Counted from the first letter of the stretch, positions 51,833 to 61,133 are shown. The stretch is 64,000 nucleotides of DNA from Chthoniobacteraceae bacterium (GCA_947449735.1 CANFTB010000022.1:1-64000); one strand, 5' to 3'. Translations and numbers: made by a program. Notes: generated from the sequence alone by a model not told the origin.

Positions 51833-51928
51833 ATGCTCAGTTTAACCGCCCTGTTTGTAGTACTATTCCTTCTGCTCGGCTCCATCTGGTGGGCGTCCAA
51901 AAACGAAAGCAAGGGCGCGGACCGGTAG
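51833..51928 (+). CDS. 31-residue single-pass membrane peptide
   Basis: The frame reads MLSLTALFVVLFLLLGSIWW followed by ASKNESKGADR and a TAG stop. One hydrophobic helix (residues 4-20) and a charged tail are seen. It lies 76 bp after rppH and converges on hemC. Real coding status is not proven, but the helix-plus-charged-tail form is typical of small membrane proteins. No family is recognised. Confidence 0.4.
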   Translation: MLSLTALFVVLFLLLGSIWWASKNESKGADR

Positions 51929-52020
51929 CCCCCTCATCTGGAACACGTTAGACTGACGGCCGGCGGCCGCACCATCTCCGCCAGACAAGTTCCCACGCAA
52001 CGCTTCGGCGCCGGGAACCT

Positions 52021-52947
52021 CTAGGCCGACTGCAGCTGCGCGGCGATCCGTGCGGCAACTTCCTCGGGAATACTCCCCTCCGCCGTGCCTCGGGATGGAG
52101 TCGGAATTCCCTCCTCGAAAAGAACGGCCTCCATCGCGACCAGCCCTTCGCTGAGCCTCGTCCGCACCCCCACGGGCAACGTGCAGTCGCCCGAGAGCAA
52201 CCGCTGCAACTCGCGCTCTGCACGCACCGCAATCCACGTCGCAGCGTGGTTGACCCCCTGCAGCAACTCGCGAACCGCCCCCCTCGAACTGTCAATCTGG
52301 AGCGCAATCACGCCCTGCCCGATCGCGGGATACATGTCAGCTTCCAGGGAGGACGCTTCAAACCTGCTGCCCTCGAAACTCAGAAAACCAGAGGCGGTCT
52401 CGAAACCCAGCCGGTTCAAGCCTGCCTGCGCCAAGATGATCGCATCGAACGCCGGCTGCTCCCCCAGCTTCCGCAGCCGCGTCTGCACATTGCCACGCCA
52501 CTCGCCCACCTCCAAATCAGGCCGCAGCCAGCCCAGTTGCCGCGCCCTGCGTATGCTGCTCGTGCCCACCCTGCCGCCCTGAGGCAATCCCGCCAGCCCG
52601 CCGCCGTGCTTGGAAACCAGCAGGTCGCCGGTCGCCGCCCGCTCCAGCACCGAGGCAATCTCAAGCCCGGCCGGCATGTGTCCCGGCAAATCCTTGAGAC
52701 TGTGCACCGCAACATCAATGCGCCCATCCAGCAAAGCCTCCTCCAGTTCCCGCGTGAACAGCCCCTTTCCGCCGCCGGAAGACCGCGGCAGCAAGTCCAA
52801 GTCCAGCTTCTTGTCCCCCTGGGTCACGAAGGTTTGAACGCGGATTTCTAAATCCGGAAACCGGCTCAAAAGCGCACTGCGGGTCAATTCGGTCTGGGCA
52901 AGAGCGAGAGCCGAGGCCCGGGTTCCAAGGGTGAGTGTCGTAGTCAT
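52021..52947 (-). CDS. hemC: Hydroxymethylbilane synthase (porphobilinogen deaminase)
   Basis: The 308-residue enzyme polymerises four porphobilinogens into hydroxymethylbilane. Marks are LGTRASALALAQTE, GKGLFTRELEEALLDGRIDVAVHSLKDLP, VGTSSIRRARQL and WRGNVQTRLRKL. The dipyrromethane cofactor Cys is Cys255 in LLSGDCTLPVG; most family members have GGC there. It starts 9 bp after the hemA stop and ends the hemX-hemA-hemC run. Confidence 0.96.
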   Translation of the reverse strand: MTTTLTLGTRASALALAQTELTRSALLSRFPDLEIRVQTFVTQGDKKLDLDLLPRSSGGGKGLFTRELEEALLDGRIDVAVHSLKDLPGHMPAGLEIASVLERAATGDLLVSKHGGGLAGLPQGGRVGTSSIRRARQLGWLRPDLEVGEWRGNVQTRLRKLGEQPAFDAIILAQAGLNRLGFETASGFLSFEGSRFEASSLEADMYPAIGQGVIALQIDSSRGAVRELLQGVNHAATWIAVRAERELQRLLSGDCTLPVGVRTRLSEGLVAMEAVLFEEGIPTPSRGTAEGSIPEEVAARIAAQLQSA

Positions 52948-52956
52948 GAATCAGTC

Positions 52957-54027
52957 CTAAACGCCGTGGGCTGGGGCATCACCGGGGCGACGGAAACCGG
53001 AACCCTCCCGCGGCTGTCCGGCTGTTGCGAGCCAGTTCGTAAAATCACCCACATGCTTTTCAATGAGCGCCTCGCACTTCAAGAGTTCACCGCGCCGCAC
53101 TTCCATCGACTGGTCGGCGATCGCCTGGAGAGAATCGATGTCGTACAAATAAACGCCGTCCAAATGGTTCACCCCGGGGTCGATGTCGCGGGGCACCGCC
53201 AGGTCGATGCAGAACAGAGGCCTGTGCCTGCGCGCCTCCATCACCGGCTCGAGCTGCTGCCTCGTGAGCACATGGTGCGGCGCGGCCGTCGACCCGATCA
53301 GGATGTCGACGTCCAGAAAATCGTTCAGCCATTCGTCAAAACGCAGGGCCTTGCCGCCCATCTTTTCAGCCAAGGAAACCGCGCGCTCATGCGAACGGTT
53401 GGCCACGAAGATGGACTTCACCCCCCGCGCCTGGAGCGCTCCGGCGGTCAGTTCGCTGGTTTCGCCGGCCCCCAAAATCATCACATTGCAGCCCGACAAC
53501 CTCCCGAAGATCCGCTCCGCAAGCTCCACCGCAGCGGACCCCACCGAAACGCTGCCCCGGGTGATGGCCGTGCGCGTGCGCACCTCCTTCGCCACGTTGA
53601 ACGCCCGCTGGAAGAGTTTGTTCAGCAACCGCGATGTCGCCCTCGCCTCCTGCGCCGCTTGATAGGCCTTCTTCACCTGCCCCAAAATCTCCGTCTCCCC
53701 GAGCACCATCGATTCTAAACCGCTGACCACCCGGAACAAATGTCGCACCACATCCTCGGTGGAACGCCTGAAAAAGGCATCGCCATCCGCCTGCAGTCCC
53801 TGCTCCGAGAGAATCCTGTGCAACGCATCAAACCCGCGCGACGACGACTCGCTCGCAACGTAAAACTCCACGCGATTGCAGGTCGAAACCACCACGCTCT
53901 CCCCGAGGTCGGGATGCGCCGCCAGGCTCAGGGACAACTCCCCCTGGCGGCTTTCGGGAATGGCAAAGCGCTCCCGCAATTCAATCGGTGCGGTGCGGTG
54001 GCTGAGACCTAGGCAAAGTATCTCCAT
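52957..54027 (-). CDS. hemA: Glutamyl-tRNA reductase
   Basis: The 356-residue enzyme reduces glutamyl-tRNA to glutamate-1-semialdehyde, starting tetrapyrrole synthesis. It begins LGLSHRTAPIELRERFA and has the nucleophile Cys50 in VVSTCNRVEFY. FRVVSGLESMVLGETEILGQVKKAYQ is in place, and the NADP domain has VMILGAGETSELTAGAL. Compared with the usual 420 residues the C-terminal dimerisation domain is cut short, ending shortly after KCEALIEKHVGDFTNWL. It lies 3 bp after hemX. Confidence 0.95.
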   Translation of the reverse strand: MEILCLGLSHRTAPIELRERFAIPESRQGELSLSLAAHPDLGESVVVSTCNRVEFYVASESSSRGFDALHRILSEQGLQADGDAFFRRSTEDVVRHLFRVVSGLESMVLGETEILGQVKKAYQAAQEARATSRLLNKLFQRAFNVAKEVRTRTAITRGSVSVGSAAVELAERIFGRLSGCNVMILGAGETSELTAGALQARGVKSIFVANRSHERAVSLAEKMGGKALRFDEWLNDFLDVDILIGSTAAPHHVLTRQQLEPVMEARRHRPLFCIDLAVPRDIDPGVNHLDGVYLYDIDSLQAIADQSMEVRRGELLKCEALIEKHVGDFTNWLATAGQPREGSGFRRPGDAPAHGV

Positions 54028-54030
54028 AGC

Positions 54031-54813
54031 CTATCCGTTTGAGGCGATCTGCACCGCCCAGACCGTCAGCAACAAAACAACAAAAGCTCCCGCCGTAAGC
54101 CAGGCCGCACGCTGCGGGCTGATACGCTTGCTTCCCAACGTCACACACAAAAATCCGTACAGCAGCCACACTCCGAGGGACACCACCCGCAGCAGCCCGA
54201 GGTGCGCCATGCCCCTCGAAATCCCGGCCAGAAGTCCCACGGTCAAAAGCACAAATCCGATGTAAACAAGCCTGCGGTTTGCCGCCGCCAGTTCGTGGAT
54301 GGAAGGAAAATGGTAGAAGAAGGAACGCAGTTTGCGCGTCTTCAACTGCCGTTCCTGAACCAGCAGCGTCACCCCGGCGATCCCTGCGAGGGCGAAAGCG
54401 CCATAAGCAACCACCGAAACCGCGGCATGCAGCTCGAGCCACGGATTTACGTGAACCATAGGCCGGCTGAGCACAGGCATCGGCATCAACAGCGCAACAC
54501 CCTGCAGCAAAAAAACAAGCGGCGAGGAGAACACCCCAAGCAGCGAGAGCCGGTAAGTGGCCCCAGCCAGCAGGTACAGCAACGCCACCGACCAGCCCAG
54601 AAAAACCAGAACGTCGAAAAGCGTGGTCAACGGACACCGCCCCGCCTGCTGCCCCCTCTCCGAAAGCCAGAGCGTCTGGAAGGCAAACCCAGCCAGCGTG
54701 ACCCAGAGCACCGCGGGGGTGCTGCTGCGCGCGCGCGCCCTCAGGGCATGCACAGAGAGTGCAAATCCTGCCAGGAAGCAAAGCGTCGATATGGCCAGCG
54801 TGATGCGCTCCAT
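54031..54813 (-). CDS. hemX: HemX-like / CcsA-related membrane protein
   Basis: The 260-residue protein has about eight hydrophobic segments and the CcsA/ResC-type CcmC-family frame, including CPLTTLFDVLVFLGW and VNPWLELHAAVSVVAYGAFALAGIAG with a conserved-looking His in the fourth part. The tryptophan-rich WWD haem-handling loop of true CcsA is absent, which favours HemX. HemX lowers HemA levels in Bacillus, and hemX-hemA-hemC is the same order here. It starts 24 bp after the LemA-like gene. Confidence 0.82.
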   Translation of the reverse strand: MERITLAISTLCFLAGFALSVHALRARARSSTPAVLWVTLAGFAFQTLWLSERGQQAGRCPLTTLFDVLVFLGWSVALLYLLAGATYRLSLLGVFSSPLVFLLQGVALLMPMPVLSRPMVHVNPWLELHAAVSVVAYGAFALAGIAGVTLLVQERQLKTRKLRSFFYHFPSIHELAAANRRLVYIGFVLLTVGLLAGISRGMAHLGLLRVVSLGVWLLYGFLCVTLGSKRISPQRAAWLTAGAFVVLLLTVWAVQIASNG

Positions 54814-54837
54814 GATGGTTTGAGGTAGTCGGGTACC

Positions 54838-55386
54838 CTATCCCGACAAGCGCCCGCTGCCAACGTTGGATTCTGCAGTCGCAGACCGCCATTCCAGCCC
54901 CTCGGCTGCCCCATATCCCATGCGCCCAGCCGCCGCCTCAACCCACGGCAACCGCCGCCTCGCCTCGTAAGCAGCAACGGAAACATCGTAAGCCGCACAT
55001 GCGTTTTCCACCCGCAATGCCAGCACCGCAGCAAACCGAGCCGCATCCCAACCGGTTCGCAACTCCCCGTGTGCATCTCCGCAAAACTCAGGCTGCTTGA
55101 AACAACGTTGGAGCAGCGATTGCAACCGGGCGACCTCGGCGGCGTTCTGCCAGCTGGGACCGCCTCCAAGGAACTGCCGTAGTTCTTCCATCAACCGGTC
55201 GGCTGCAGGCGGCAAGTCCGCACCCCTTCCAGCAGAAGATTCCACAAAAAGGGAAGCCAGCTGAACCAACGCCCTCCATCGAACGCGCAGCGCAAGCTGC
55301 AAGGCACTCAGGGCGGCGATCTGGATCACAAACGCCTGCACGAGCAAAACCAGAAGGCAGACAGCGGAAAGGGTCCAGAAACTCAT
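54838..55386 (-). CDS. LemA-like membrane-anchored protein
   Basis: The 182-residue product starts MSFWTLSAVCLLVLLVQAFV, a single N-terminal anchor. Its helical body ends with ACAAYDVSVAAYEARRRLPW, reminiscent of the YN..V..YN....FP pattern of LemA proteins. The match is partial. The frame stays open to 55731, but only the ATG at 55386 avoids overlap with the MFS gene, 26 bp upstream. The function of LemA proteins is unknown. Confidence 0.55.
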   Translation of the reverse strand: MSFWTLSAVCLLVLLVQAFVIQIAALSALQLALRVRWRALVQLASLFVESSAGRGADLPPAADRLMEELRQFLGGGPSWQNAAEVARLQSLLQRCFKQPEFCGDAHGELRTGWDAARFAAVLALRVENACAAYDVSVAAYEARRRLPWVEAAAGRMGYGAAEGLEWRSATAESNVGSGRLSG

Positions 55387-55412
55387 GCGGTTTATCTCAC
55401 TCAGCGAACTTC

Positions 55413-56717
55413 CTAGGCGCTGCTTGCGGGCATTTTCGCGAGCCTTTTGCAAAGCGGCAGCACGAACCCCCAGGAAAGCACCACCTGCAACAGAACCAGT
55501 ACGTCGAAAGCGTACCGCCCGCCCAACGCCGCGCCGGACTGTTCCAACACATCCTTCAACCACCCCCCTCCCACGGCACCCACTGCACCACCGATGCCCG
55601 CCAGACTCCAGTGAAGCGCCATGGCAACAGTGCGCCCCGTGGCCGGCATGTACATCTGGGTCAGCCGGAACTGGCACAGCAACGCCCCGGTGCACAATGC
55701 CCCCTGCACCACCGCCGCAAGCGACATCCAAAGCACGGCTGACGGAAACGTCCGGCCGAACAGCTCGTACTCACCCGGCCCGACCAGCCACCAGGCCATC
55801 ATCGAAAGCGGCGTCAAAACCACCAGACGGGTCAGAACCGCGAGAGCACCCGCTCGGTCCATCCACGGTCCGAGCCTGCCGCTGAAAAGGGCCGCGCCAG
55901 CGGCGGCGGCGATGAAAATCAGCGAGGCCTCCGAATACGTAGCACCGAAGGCCTGGCGCAAGTGGACCATGCTGAAAAAGCCCGGCATCGCCAGCGTGTA
56001 GCCCACAAGCGACTGCGCCGCCGTCCAGAAGGCCATCAGCACTGTCAGAGGCAAAAAACCCGGCGTTTCAAACGGTGCGGCAAGCCGCCTTGCGAGCGGC
56101 AGCCGAACCTCCACCGGCCGAAATGCCGGCTCCCTGACAAAACAATGCACCACGATGTCCACGATTCCAAAAAAACCGCAGATTGCGAACACCCACTGGA
56201 AGCCGAGCACGGAATCACCCTCCGTGTAATGATCCATCAACCAGCCATAAGCGGCGGTTCCAAGAACGAGCCCGACGGAAATCACCCTCTGGCGCACCGC
56301 CCAAAATCTCCCGGCCGTCTCGGCTGGAACCAGATCCGCCATCCAGCTGAGCCAGGAGGCGGTGCCGCAGTTTGCCAGCAGGCTGCTGAGCGAAAGCGCG
56401 GCGATAAACACCACCGGCCAAAGCTCTCGCTTGTCCGGCATAAGCCACGGCACAAACGCGGGGGTCATCCAGAGAATCCGGTGCAGGATCGTCACCGCCG
56501 CCCACATCGGTTTGCGGCGCTGCATGCGCTCCGAAAGCAAGGCCGCGGGAATCTGCGCAAGCATGGCCGCCTGCCACGCCGCGGAAAGCAGGCCGAGCTG
56601 CGTGGACGAAGCGTGGACCGCCTGCATCAAAAGCGGCAGCGGAGCCCCAAGCGGTGCGCAAATCCACAGCATTCCAAAAAAGCCGGCGGCAATGTTCAGG
56701 CGGAGCGAGCGTTCCAT
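55413..56717 (-). CDS. Major facilitator superfamily transporter
   Basis: The 434-residue protein has about twelve hydrophobic segments, an MFS A-like loop (ERMQRRKPMWAAV) after segment two, and a central loop with LARRLAAPFET between segments six and seven. It begins RLNIAAGFFGMLWICAPLG. No drug- or sugar-specific motif stands out, so the substrate is unknown. The gene precedes the LemA-like gene by 26 bp and follows the DUF4091 gene by 57 bp. Confidence 0.85.
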   Translation of the reverse strand: MERSLRLNIAAGFFGMLWICAPLGAPLPLLMQAVHASSTQLGLLSAAWQAAMLAQIPAALLSERMQRRKPMWAAVTILHRILWMTPAFVPWLMPDKRELWPVVFIAALSLSSLLANCGTASWLSWMADLVPAETAGRFWAVRQRVISVGLVLGTAAYGWLMDHYTEGDSVLGFQWVFAICGFFGIVDIVVHCFVREPAFRPVEVRLPLARRLAAPFETPGFLPLTVLMAFWTAAQSLVGYTLAMPGFFSMVHLRQAFGATYSEASLIFIAAAAGAALFSGRLGPWMDRAGALAVLTRLVVLTPLSMMAWWLVGPGEYELFGRTFPSAVLWMSLAAVVQGALCTGALLCQFRLTQMYMPATGRTVAMALHWSLAGIGGAVGAVGGGWLKDVLEQSGAALGGRYAFDVLVLLQVVLSWGFVLPLCKRLAKMPASSA

Positions 56718-56774
56718 TTAAAAGCAGTTAAAAGGGGCGGAGCAGCCCTTCGAGTGAGTCATGCCCAAACTTGT

Positions 56775-58673
56775 TCAAGGATTCCCCTGCGGTAGGCGCT
56801 CAAGCCAGAGCGCCGCCTCCTCACGGATGCGATGCGGCACCGACTGCCTCTGGGCGTTGGGCCGGGCCGGACCGCTGCTGGTCTCGATTTCACTGCCCAC
56901 TCCGGCCACCCCGTCGGCCGCGTGCTCCAAAAACGCTCGGGCCTGCCGCGCCACCTCCGCAAGCGGTCCGACGCCAGCGGCTTCCGCAGCCTGCACCCTC
57001 TGCTGCAACAACCACAGATAGGCGTAGTCGTCCGCGCCCTTGCGCATCATCTCCCAACGCAGCGAGGGCACGAGCCCCTTCCCAAGCGGCTCCGGATAAA
57101 AGAGCTGCCCCATGCCCCAAACCGTCCCTCCCTTGAACTGGGGATACACCAAAACCGGCTCCTGCCACGCCTTCTCCAAATCTCCCATGGTCTCGAAGGT
57201 CAGCCACCCGCGCGCCCCCGTCTTCCAGCACAGCCAGCCCAGGGTGCGCGGCGCCACCATCGGATAGTCGATGAACGTGCGGTAGTTGTCGCACAAAGTC
57301 AGCACGCCCCCGCCTTTCGGTTCTGGAAACCGGCCGTTACCAGCCGCTTCGAGATTGCGCAAACACCACTGGTCGATCCTTCCCTCCAATTCCGGCACCG
57401 GGTTGGCAGTGCAGAACGTGCGCAGGGATGGCGCAGCAGCGCGCACCAAGTCCACGAAATGCCCGATCACGCGGTAGTTCGCCTCCGGCTTGTCCAGTTC
57501 GCGCCCCTCCCCGCTCACATGCCCGGTATAGGGCTCGTCCATGGTCGACACGAGGACCCGGCCCGCCCAGCCCCGCCTTTCCACAAGCGCGTTGACCTTT
57601 CTCAAATAGGCCCCGAACAAGCGCTCGAACCCGGGAGTCAACCGCCCCTCCTTGTCGCAAATGTACGCCCCGGGCAGGCCCTGCTCGGGATGCGCCGGCC
57701 AGCGCTGGCCCGTCACCGCCGGAAAATGCCACAGAAAATAAAGGCCCTGCAGAACGCCCCGGGCGGAACCGAACACCGGCATAAAGACCTGAGGCAAACG
57801 CATCTCCTCCAGCGCAAAAGCCGCCTCCCGCTCCCACGCGTCCAGATCCACCTCCAACTCGTCGCCGGGAAGCACCCGCAACACCGGGGAGGGCAGCAAC
57901 GGCTCCGGCGTCTGCTGGTGCGAGGCAAACTCCCGGTAAAGCTCCCTCGCATTCATCCCCGGCCTCGCCGCAAGCAGCGCAGCAGCGGAATAGTACGCGG
58001 TGTTCAAAAGCGGTGAAGGCTGGGGAAGTGCAAAGTCCCGCACGAGCAACTCCACCGGCATGCGGATCGGCATCACAAAATCGGCGGGCATCCACCCCTC
58101 ACGCCTGCAACTCAGCGCCACCTCCCCCCGGTACACCCCCGCGACCGCGTCTCTTGTCACCTCCACCGGCACCCAAAATTGCAGGTTGTGCGCGGGCCGA
58201 ACCGACGCCGGCCCCCGTAGCAGAGGATCCGGATACCTGCCCGTCCCAGTCTCAAAAGGCATCTTCTGCGCAATCCGCGTCCCGCTAGGCTCATCCACAT
58301 ACACATACCCGAGCGTCCGCACCGGCTCGACGGGCGCGGGCATCACCGCCCCCCCGGGGCCCTTCAACTCTGACAATCGCACCTCCACTCCCCGGAGCGG
58401 CACCTCCGTCCGAAGCACCAGGAGAAAGGGTTCAACCTCGCCGCGCGCGGCGCTCAGCCGCACCGCGTCCGCACGAGCCGAGTCGGGAAGAATCTGATCC
58501 GCCTTAACCTTCTCAGGAGGGTACAGAAGCCACACACGGTGCTTCCATCCCTGCGCCAACACCGACGCAGACAGTCCCTCGTCCGCGGTGTCCGCACAAA
58601 CCACCGCTCCGCTCCCCAACCCGAAAAGGAGGAACACCCAGAGGCGTAGGATTGTGGCGGGGCTGGTTTGCAT
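56775..58673 (-). CDS. Exported DUF4091 domain protein, putative glycoside hydrolase-like
   Basis: From the ATG at 58673 the protein has 632 residues with a signal peptide (ILRLWVFLLFGLGSGAVVCA). The N-terminal half is beta-rich (LPDSARADAVRLSAARGE and FLLVLRTEVPLRGVEVRL). The C-terminal half has the DUF4091 region: LVSTMDEPYTG, FCTANPVPELEGRIDQWCL, GWLCWKTGARGWLTFETMGD and LRWEMMRKGADDYAYLWLL. DUF4091 proteins share a barrel with glycoside hydrolases and are found in polysaccharide users. Asp and Glu in the STMDEP loop are candidates for active residues (inference). Confidence 0.82.
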   Translation of the reverse strand: MQTSPATILRLWVFLLFGLGSGAVVCADTADEGLSASVLAQGWKHRVWLLYPPEKVKADQILPDSARADAVRLSAARGEVEPFLLVLRTEVPLRGVEVRLSELKGPGGAVMPAPVEPVRTLGYVYVDEPSGTRIAQKMPFETGTGRYPDPLLRGPASVRPAHNLQFWVPVEVTRDAVAGVYRGEVALSCRREGWMPADFVMPIRMPVELLVRDFALPQPSPLLNTAYYSAAALLAARPGMNARELYREFASHQQTPEPLLPSPVLRVLPGDELEVDLDAWEREAAFALEEMRLPQVFMPVFGSARGVLQGLYFLWHFPAVTGQRWPAHPEQGLPGAYICDKEGRLTPGFERLFGAYLRKVNALVERRGWAGRVLVSTMDEPYTGHVSGEGRELDKPEANYRVIGHFVDLVRAAAPSLRTFCTANPVPELEGRIDQWCLRNLEAAGNGRFPEPKGGGVLTLCDNYRTFIDYPMVAPRTLGWLCWKTGARGWLTFETMGDLEKAWQEPVLVYPQFKGGTVWGMGQLFYPEPLGKGLVPSLRWEMMRKGADDYAYLWLLQQRVQAAEAAGVGPLAEVARQARAFLEHAADGVAGVGSEIETSSGPARPNAQRQSVPHRIREEAALWLERLPQGNP

Positions 58674-58826
58674 GTGTCGAAAAACTTCCGTTAGGGAGGG
58701 CCACAAGCATTCCCGTCCAAGGCGTCCCCTGTCAGCCCATTTCCGAGGCTGCGCGATAAAAGAAACTGCGCAGCCCCCCGCGATCGGCTAACAACAGCCG
58801 CAACCCCAAAGGCAAAAGACCGCCCT

Positions 58827-59369
58827 ATGGACAACGACACCCTAAGAAAAATCATCCGCACAGTGCCCGACTGGCCAAAGCCGGGAGTCAACTTTTTCGA
58901 CATCTGTTCCATCGTCGAACACCCCGGAGCCTTTGCCTGGACCGTAAACCGGCTCGCGGTGGCCTGCGCCGGACACGACTCGACGGCCATCGTCTCTCCC
59001 GATGCCCGCGGCTTCCTGTGGGGCTCGGCCACGGCGTTTGCAACCCGGCTACCGCTGCATCTCGCGCGAAAGCCGGGCAAACTGCCGGGCGACGTCGTCA
59101 CCCAGAGCTACGACTACGAATACAGCACCACGTCCATCAGCCTGCAGGCCCACTCGCCGCTTAAGGGCAAGCGGGTGATCCTCATCGACGACGTTCTCGC
59201 CACGGGCGGCACCGCCATCGCCATCGTCGATCTTTTGACCGGCCACTTCGGCATCGACCCCGAAGCCATCCAGCTGGGTGCGGTCATCAACCTGAAATTC
59301 CTCGGTGGCGAAGCGCACCTCAAAGCGCGCGGCGTCTCCGTTTTCTCCCTCCTCGACTACCATGAGTGA
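58827..59369 (+). CDS. apt: Adenine phosphoribosyltransferase
   Basis: The 180-residue enzyme joins adenine and PRPP to AMP. Marks: LRKIIRTVPDWPKPGVNFFD at the N-terminus, IVSPDARGFLWGSATAF, the KPGKLPGDVVTQSYDYEY loop and the PRPP loop VILIDDVLATGGTA. The last eight bases overlap the start of the nucleosidase gene, which produces adenine. The pair makes a direct adenine salvage unit. Confidence 0.95.
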   Translation: MDNDTLRKIIRTVPDWPKPGVNFFDICSIVEHPGAFAWTVNRLAVACAGHDSTAIVSPDARGFLWGSATAFATRLPLHLARKPGKLPGDVVTQSYDYEYSTTSISLQAHSPLKGKRVILIDDVLATGGTAIAIVDLLTGHFGIDPEAIQLGAVINLKFLGGEAHLKARGVSVFSLLDYHE

Positions 59370-59904
59370 CATTTTTCTAATCGCGCTGCGGGCCGAGGCC
59401 CCGGCTCTGGCCGACCATCCCAAGACATTCTGCACCGGTGTGGGCAAAGTGAATGCGGCGCTGGCTGCGGCACGCCTCATCGAGCAAAAGCGGCCCGCCA
59501 GGGTGTGGAACTTTGGAACAGCGGGAGGCATCACCGTCGGAGGGGGCATCCACCAGTGCACCCGCTTTGTGCAGAGGGACATGGACGTGCGCCCTCTGGG
59601 GTTCGCCCAGGGCCAGACCCCCTACGAAGAACACATCGTCCTGAGCCTGGGCGACCACGGACTCACCTGCAGTTCCGGCGACAGCTTTGTCACCGACCCG
59701 GCCCTCTCGATCCCCGCGGATCTGGTCGACATGGAAGCCTACGCCATCGCGAAGGCCTGCGCGCACGCCGGCGTCGAATTCGTCTGCTACAAGTTCATCA
59801 GCGACCGCGCCGATGGGGGATCCACCGAAGACTGGTCGGCCAACGTGCACCGCGGGGAGGATTCTTACATTGAAGTCCTCCGCCGCGCGGGGCTCTGGTC
59901 CTGA
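59362..59904 (+). CDS. 5'-methylthioadenosine/S-adenosylhomocysteine nucleosidase family protein, short form
   Basis: The 180-residue protein has the nucleoside phosphorylase-type core: TGVGKVNAALAAARLIEQ, VWNFGTAGGI, CSSGDSFVTDP and VDMEAYAIAKACAHAGVEF, with the catalytic Asp expected in FISDRADGG. E. coli MtnN has about 230 residues; this short form lacks some N-terminal sequence. Its ATG overlaps the apt stop by eight bases. The likely role is release of adenine from MTA or SAH for Apt. Confidence 0.85.
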   Translation: MSDIFLIALRAEAPALADHPKTFCTGVGKVNAALAAARLIEQKRPARVWNFGTAGGITVGGGIHQCTRFVQRDMDVRPLGFAQGQTPYEEHIVLSLGDHGLTCSSGDSFVTDPALSIPADLVDMEAYAIAKACAHAGVEFVCYKFISDRADGGSTEDWSANVHRGEDSYIEVLRRAGLWS

Positions 59905-59967
59905 GGCCGAGCCGCCGGGGCCAGCCGCACGGCCGATCCCGGGACGATTGTCCCCGAATGTCACCCG

Positions 59968-60000
59968 AAACCCGCCCGCCCTTGCGCGCCGGCGGGTTTT
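59968..60000 (+). terminator. Intrinsic terminator after the apt-nucleosidase pair
   Basis: AAACCCGCC at 59968-59976 pairs with GGCGGGTTT at 59991-59999 around a 14-base loop, and the T run continues to 60000. It lies 64 bp after the nucleosidase stop and 18 bp before the tgt ATG. A Shine-Dalgarno-like AGGGAG then precedes tgt, one of the few visible in the window. Confidence 0.8.
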
Positions 60001-60017
60001 CTCCATGATAGGGAGCG

Positions 60018-61133
60018 ATGTTTGAACTGCTGCAGGTCGACCAAAATTCCCAGGCGCGCCGGGGCCGCCTCACCACGGCCCATGGAAGCGTGGAAACGCC
60101 CATCTTCATGCCCGTGGGCACGCAGGGAACGGTCAAAGCGCTCTCGCCGGCTGAATTACGCGAACTACACGCGCAGATCATCCTGGGCAACACCTACCAT
60201 CTTTTTCTACGACCCGGCCTCGACGTGATCGGCGAATTTGGAGGCCTCCACGAATTCAGCCGCTGGACCGGCCCCATCCTCACGGACTCGGGCGGGTTCC
60301 AGGTCTTTTCCCTTTCGAAGCTTCGAAAGATCAGCGACGCGGGCGTGCATTTCCAAAGCCACATCGACGGCGCCGCCTGCTTCATCGGCCCGCGCGAGTC
60401 CATGGAGATCCAAAACGCGCTCGGCTCCGACATCGCGATGCTCTTTGACGAGTGCCCGCCCTACCCGTGCGAGCGCGACTACGCCGCGCGCAGCCTCGAA
60501 AGGACCCTGCTCTGGGCGCGCCAGTGCAAGGAGGTTCCGACCCGGGGGGCGAAGTTCGGCATCGTTCAAGGCGCGACCTTTGCGGACCTCCGCCGGGAAA
60601 GCGCCGAGGCGCTGGTGCAAATGGACTTCGACGGCTACGCCGTGGGGGGCGTTTCCGTAGGGGAACCGCAAGAGGAGATGCTCGCGGCCGTGGAAAATTC
60701 GGTGCCCTTCCTGCCCGCCGTCAAAGCCCGTTATGCGATGGGGTTGGGCACGCCGCCTCAAATGGTTGAAATGGTGGCAAGGGGCATCGACATGTTCGAC
60801 TGCGTGCTTCCCACACGGGTCGCCCGCAACGGGACGGCCTACACGGGGGCCGGCACCGTGAACCTCAAAAACGCCTGCCACACCAAGGCCAAGGGCCCGA
60901 TCGAGGAGGGCTGCACCTGCCCGGCATGCCGCGAGTTTTCGCGCTCCTACATCCGCCACCTGCTGAAAGCGGAGGAAATTTTGGGGCTGCGCCTTGTGAC
61001 CCTCCACAACCTTCACTTTTACCTGAACCTGATGGCCCGCGTCCGAAGCGCCCTGGAGACCGGGACCTTTTCCGAGTTCCGCAAAGCCTTCCACGCTAAA
61101 TACTCAGAGGCACCCGCGCCGGAGGGCGACTGA
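60018..61133 (+). CDS. tgt: tRNA-guanine transglycosylase
   Basis: The 371-residue enzyme exchanges guanine 34 for preQ1 in queuosine tRNAs. The catalytic base is Asp90 in LTDSGGFQVFSL. The nucleophile is Asp in MFDCVLPTRVARNG, and the zinc site is CTCPACREF with the later His in TLHNLHFYL. VGGVSVGEPQEEM is the substrate loop. The length is typical. An AGGGAG sits just before the ATG. Confidence 0.97.
   Translation: MFELLQVDQNSQARRGRLTTAHGSVETPIFMPVGTQGTVKALSPAELRELHAQIILGNTYHLFLRPGLDVIGEFGGLHEFSRWTGPILTDSGGFQVFSLSKLRKISDAGVHFQSHIDGAACFIGPRESMEIQNALGSDIAMLFDECPPYPCERDYAARSLERTLLWARQCKEVPTRGAKFGIVQGATFADLRRESAEALVQMDFDGYAVGGVSVGEPQEEMLAAVENSVPFLPAVKARYAMGLGTPPQMVEMVARGIDMFDCVLPTRVARNGTAYTGAGTVNLKNACHTKAKGPIEEGCTCPACREFSRSYIRHLLKAEEILGLRLVTLHNLHFYLNLMARVRSALETGTFSEFRKAFHAKYSEAPAPEGD

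Noticed and set aside
51992-52021. GTTCCC...GGGAAC inverted repeat near the hemC stop
   Set aside because: No T run on either strand and only six paired bases, too weak for a terminator call.
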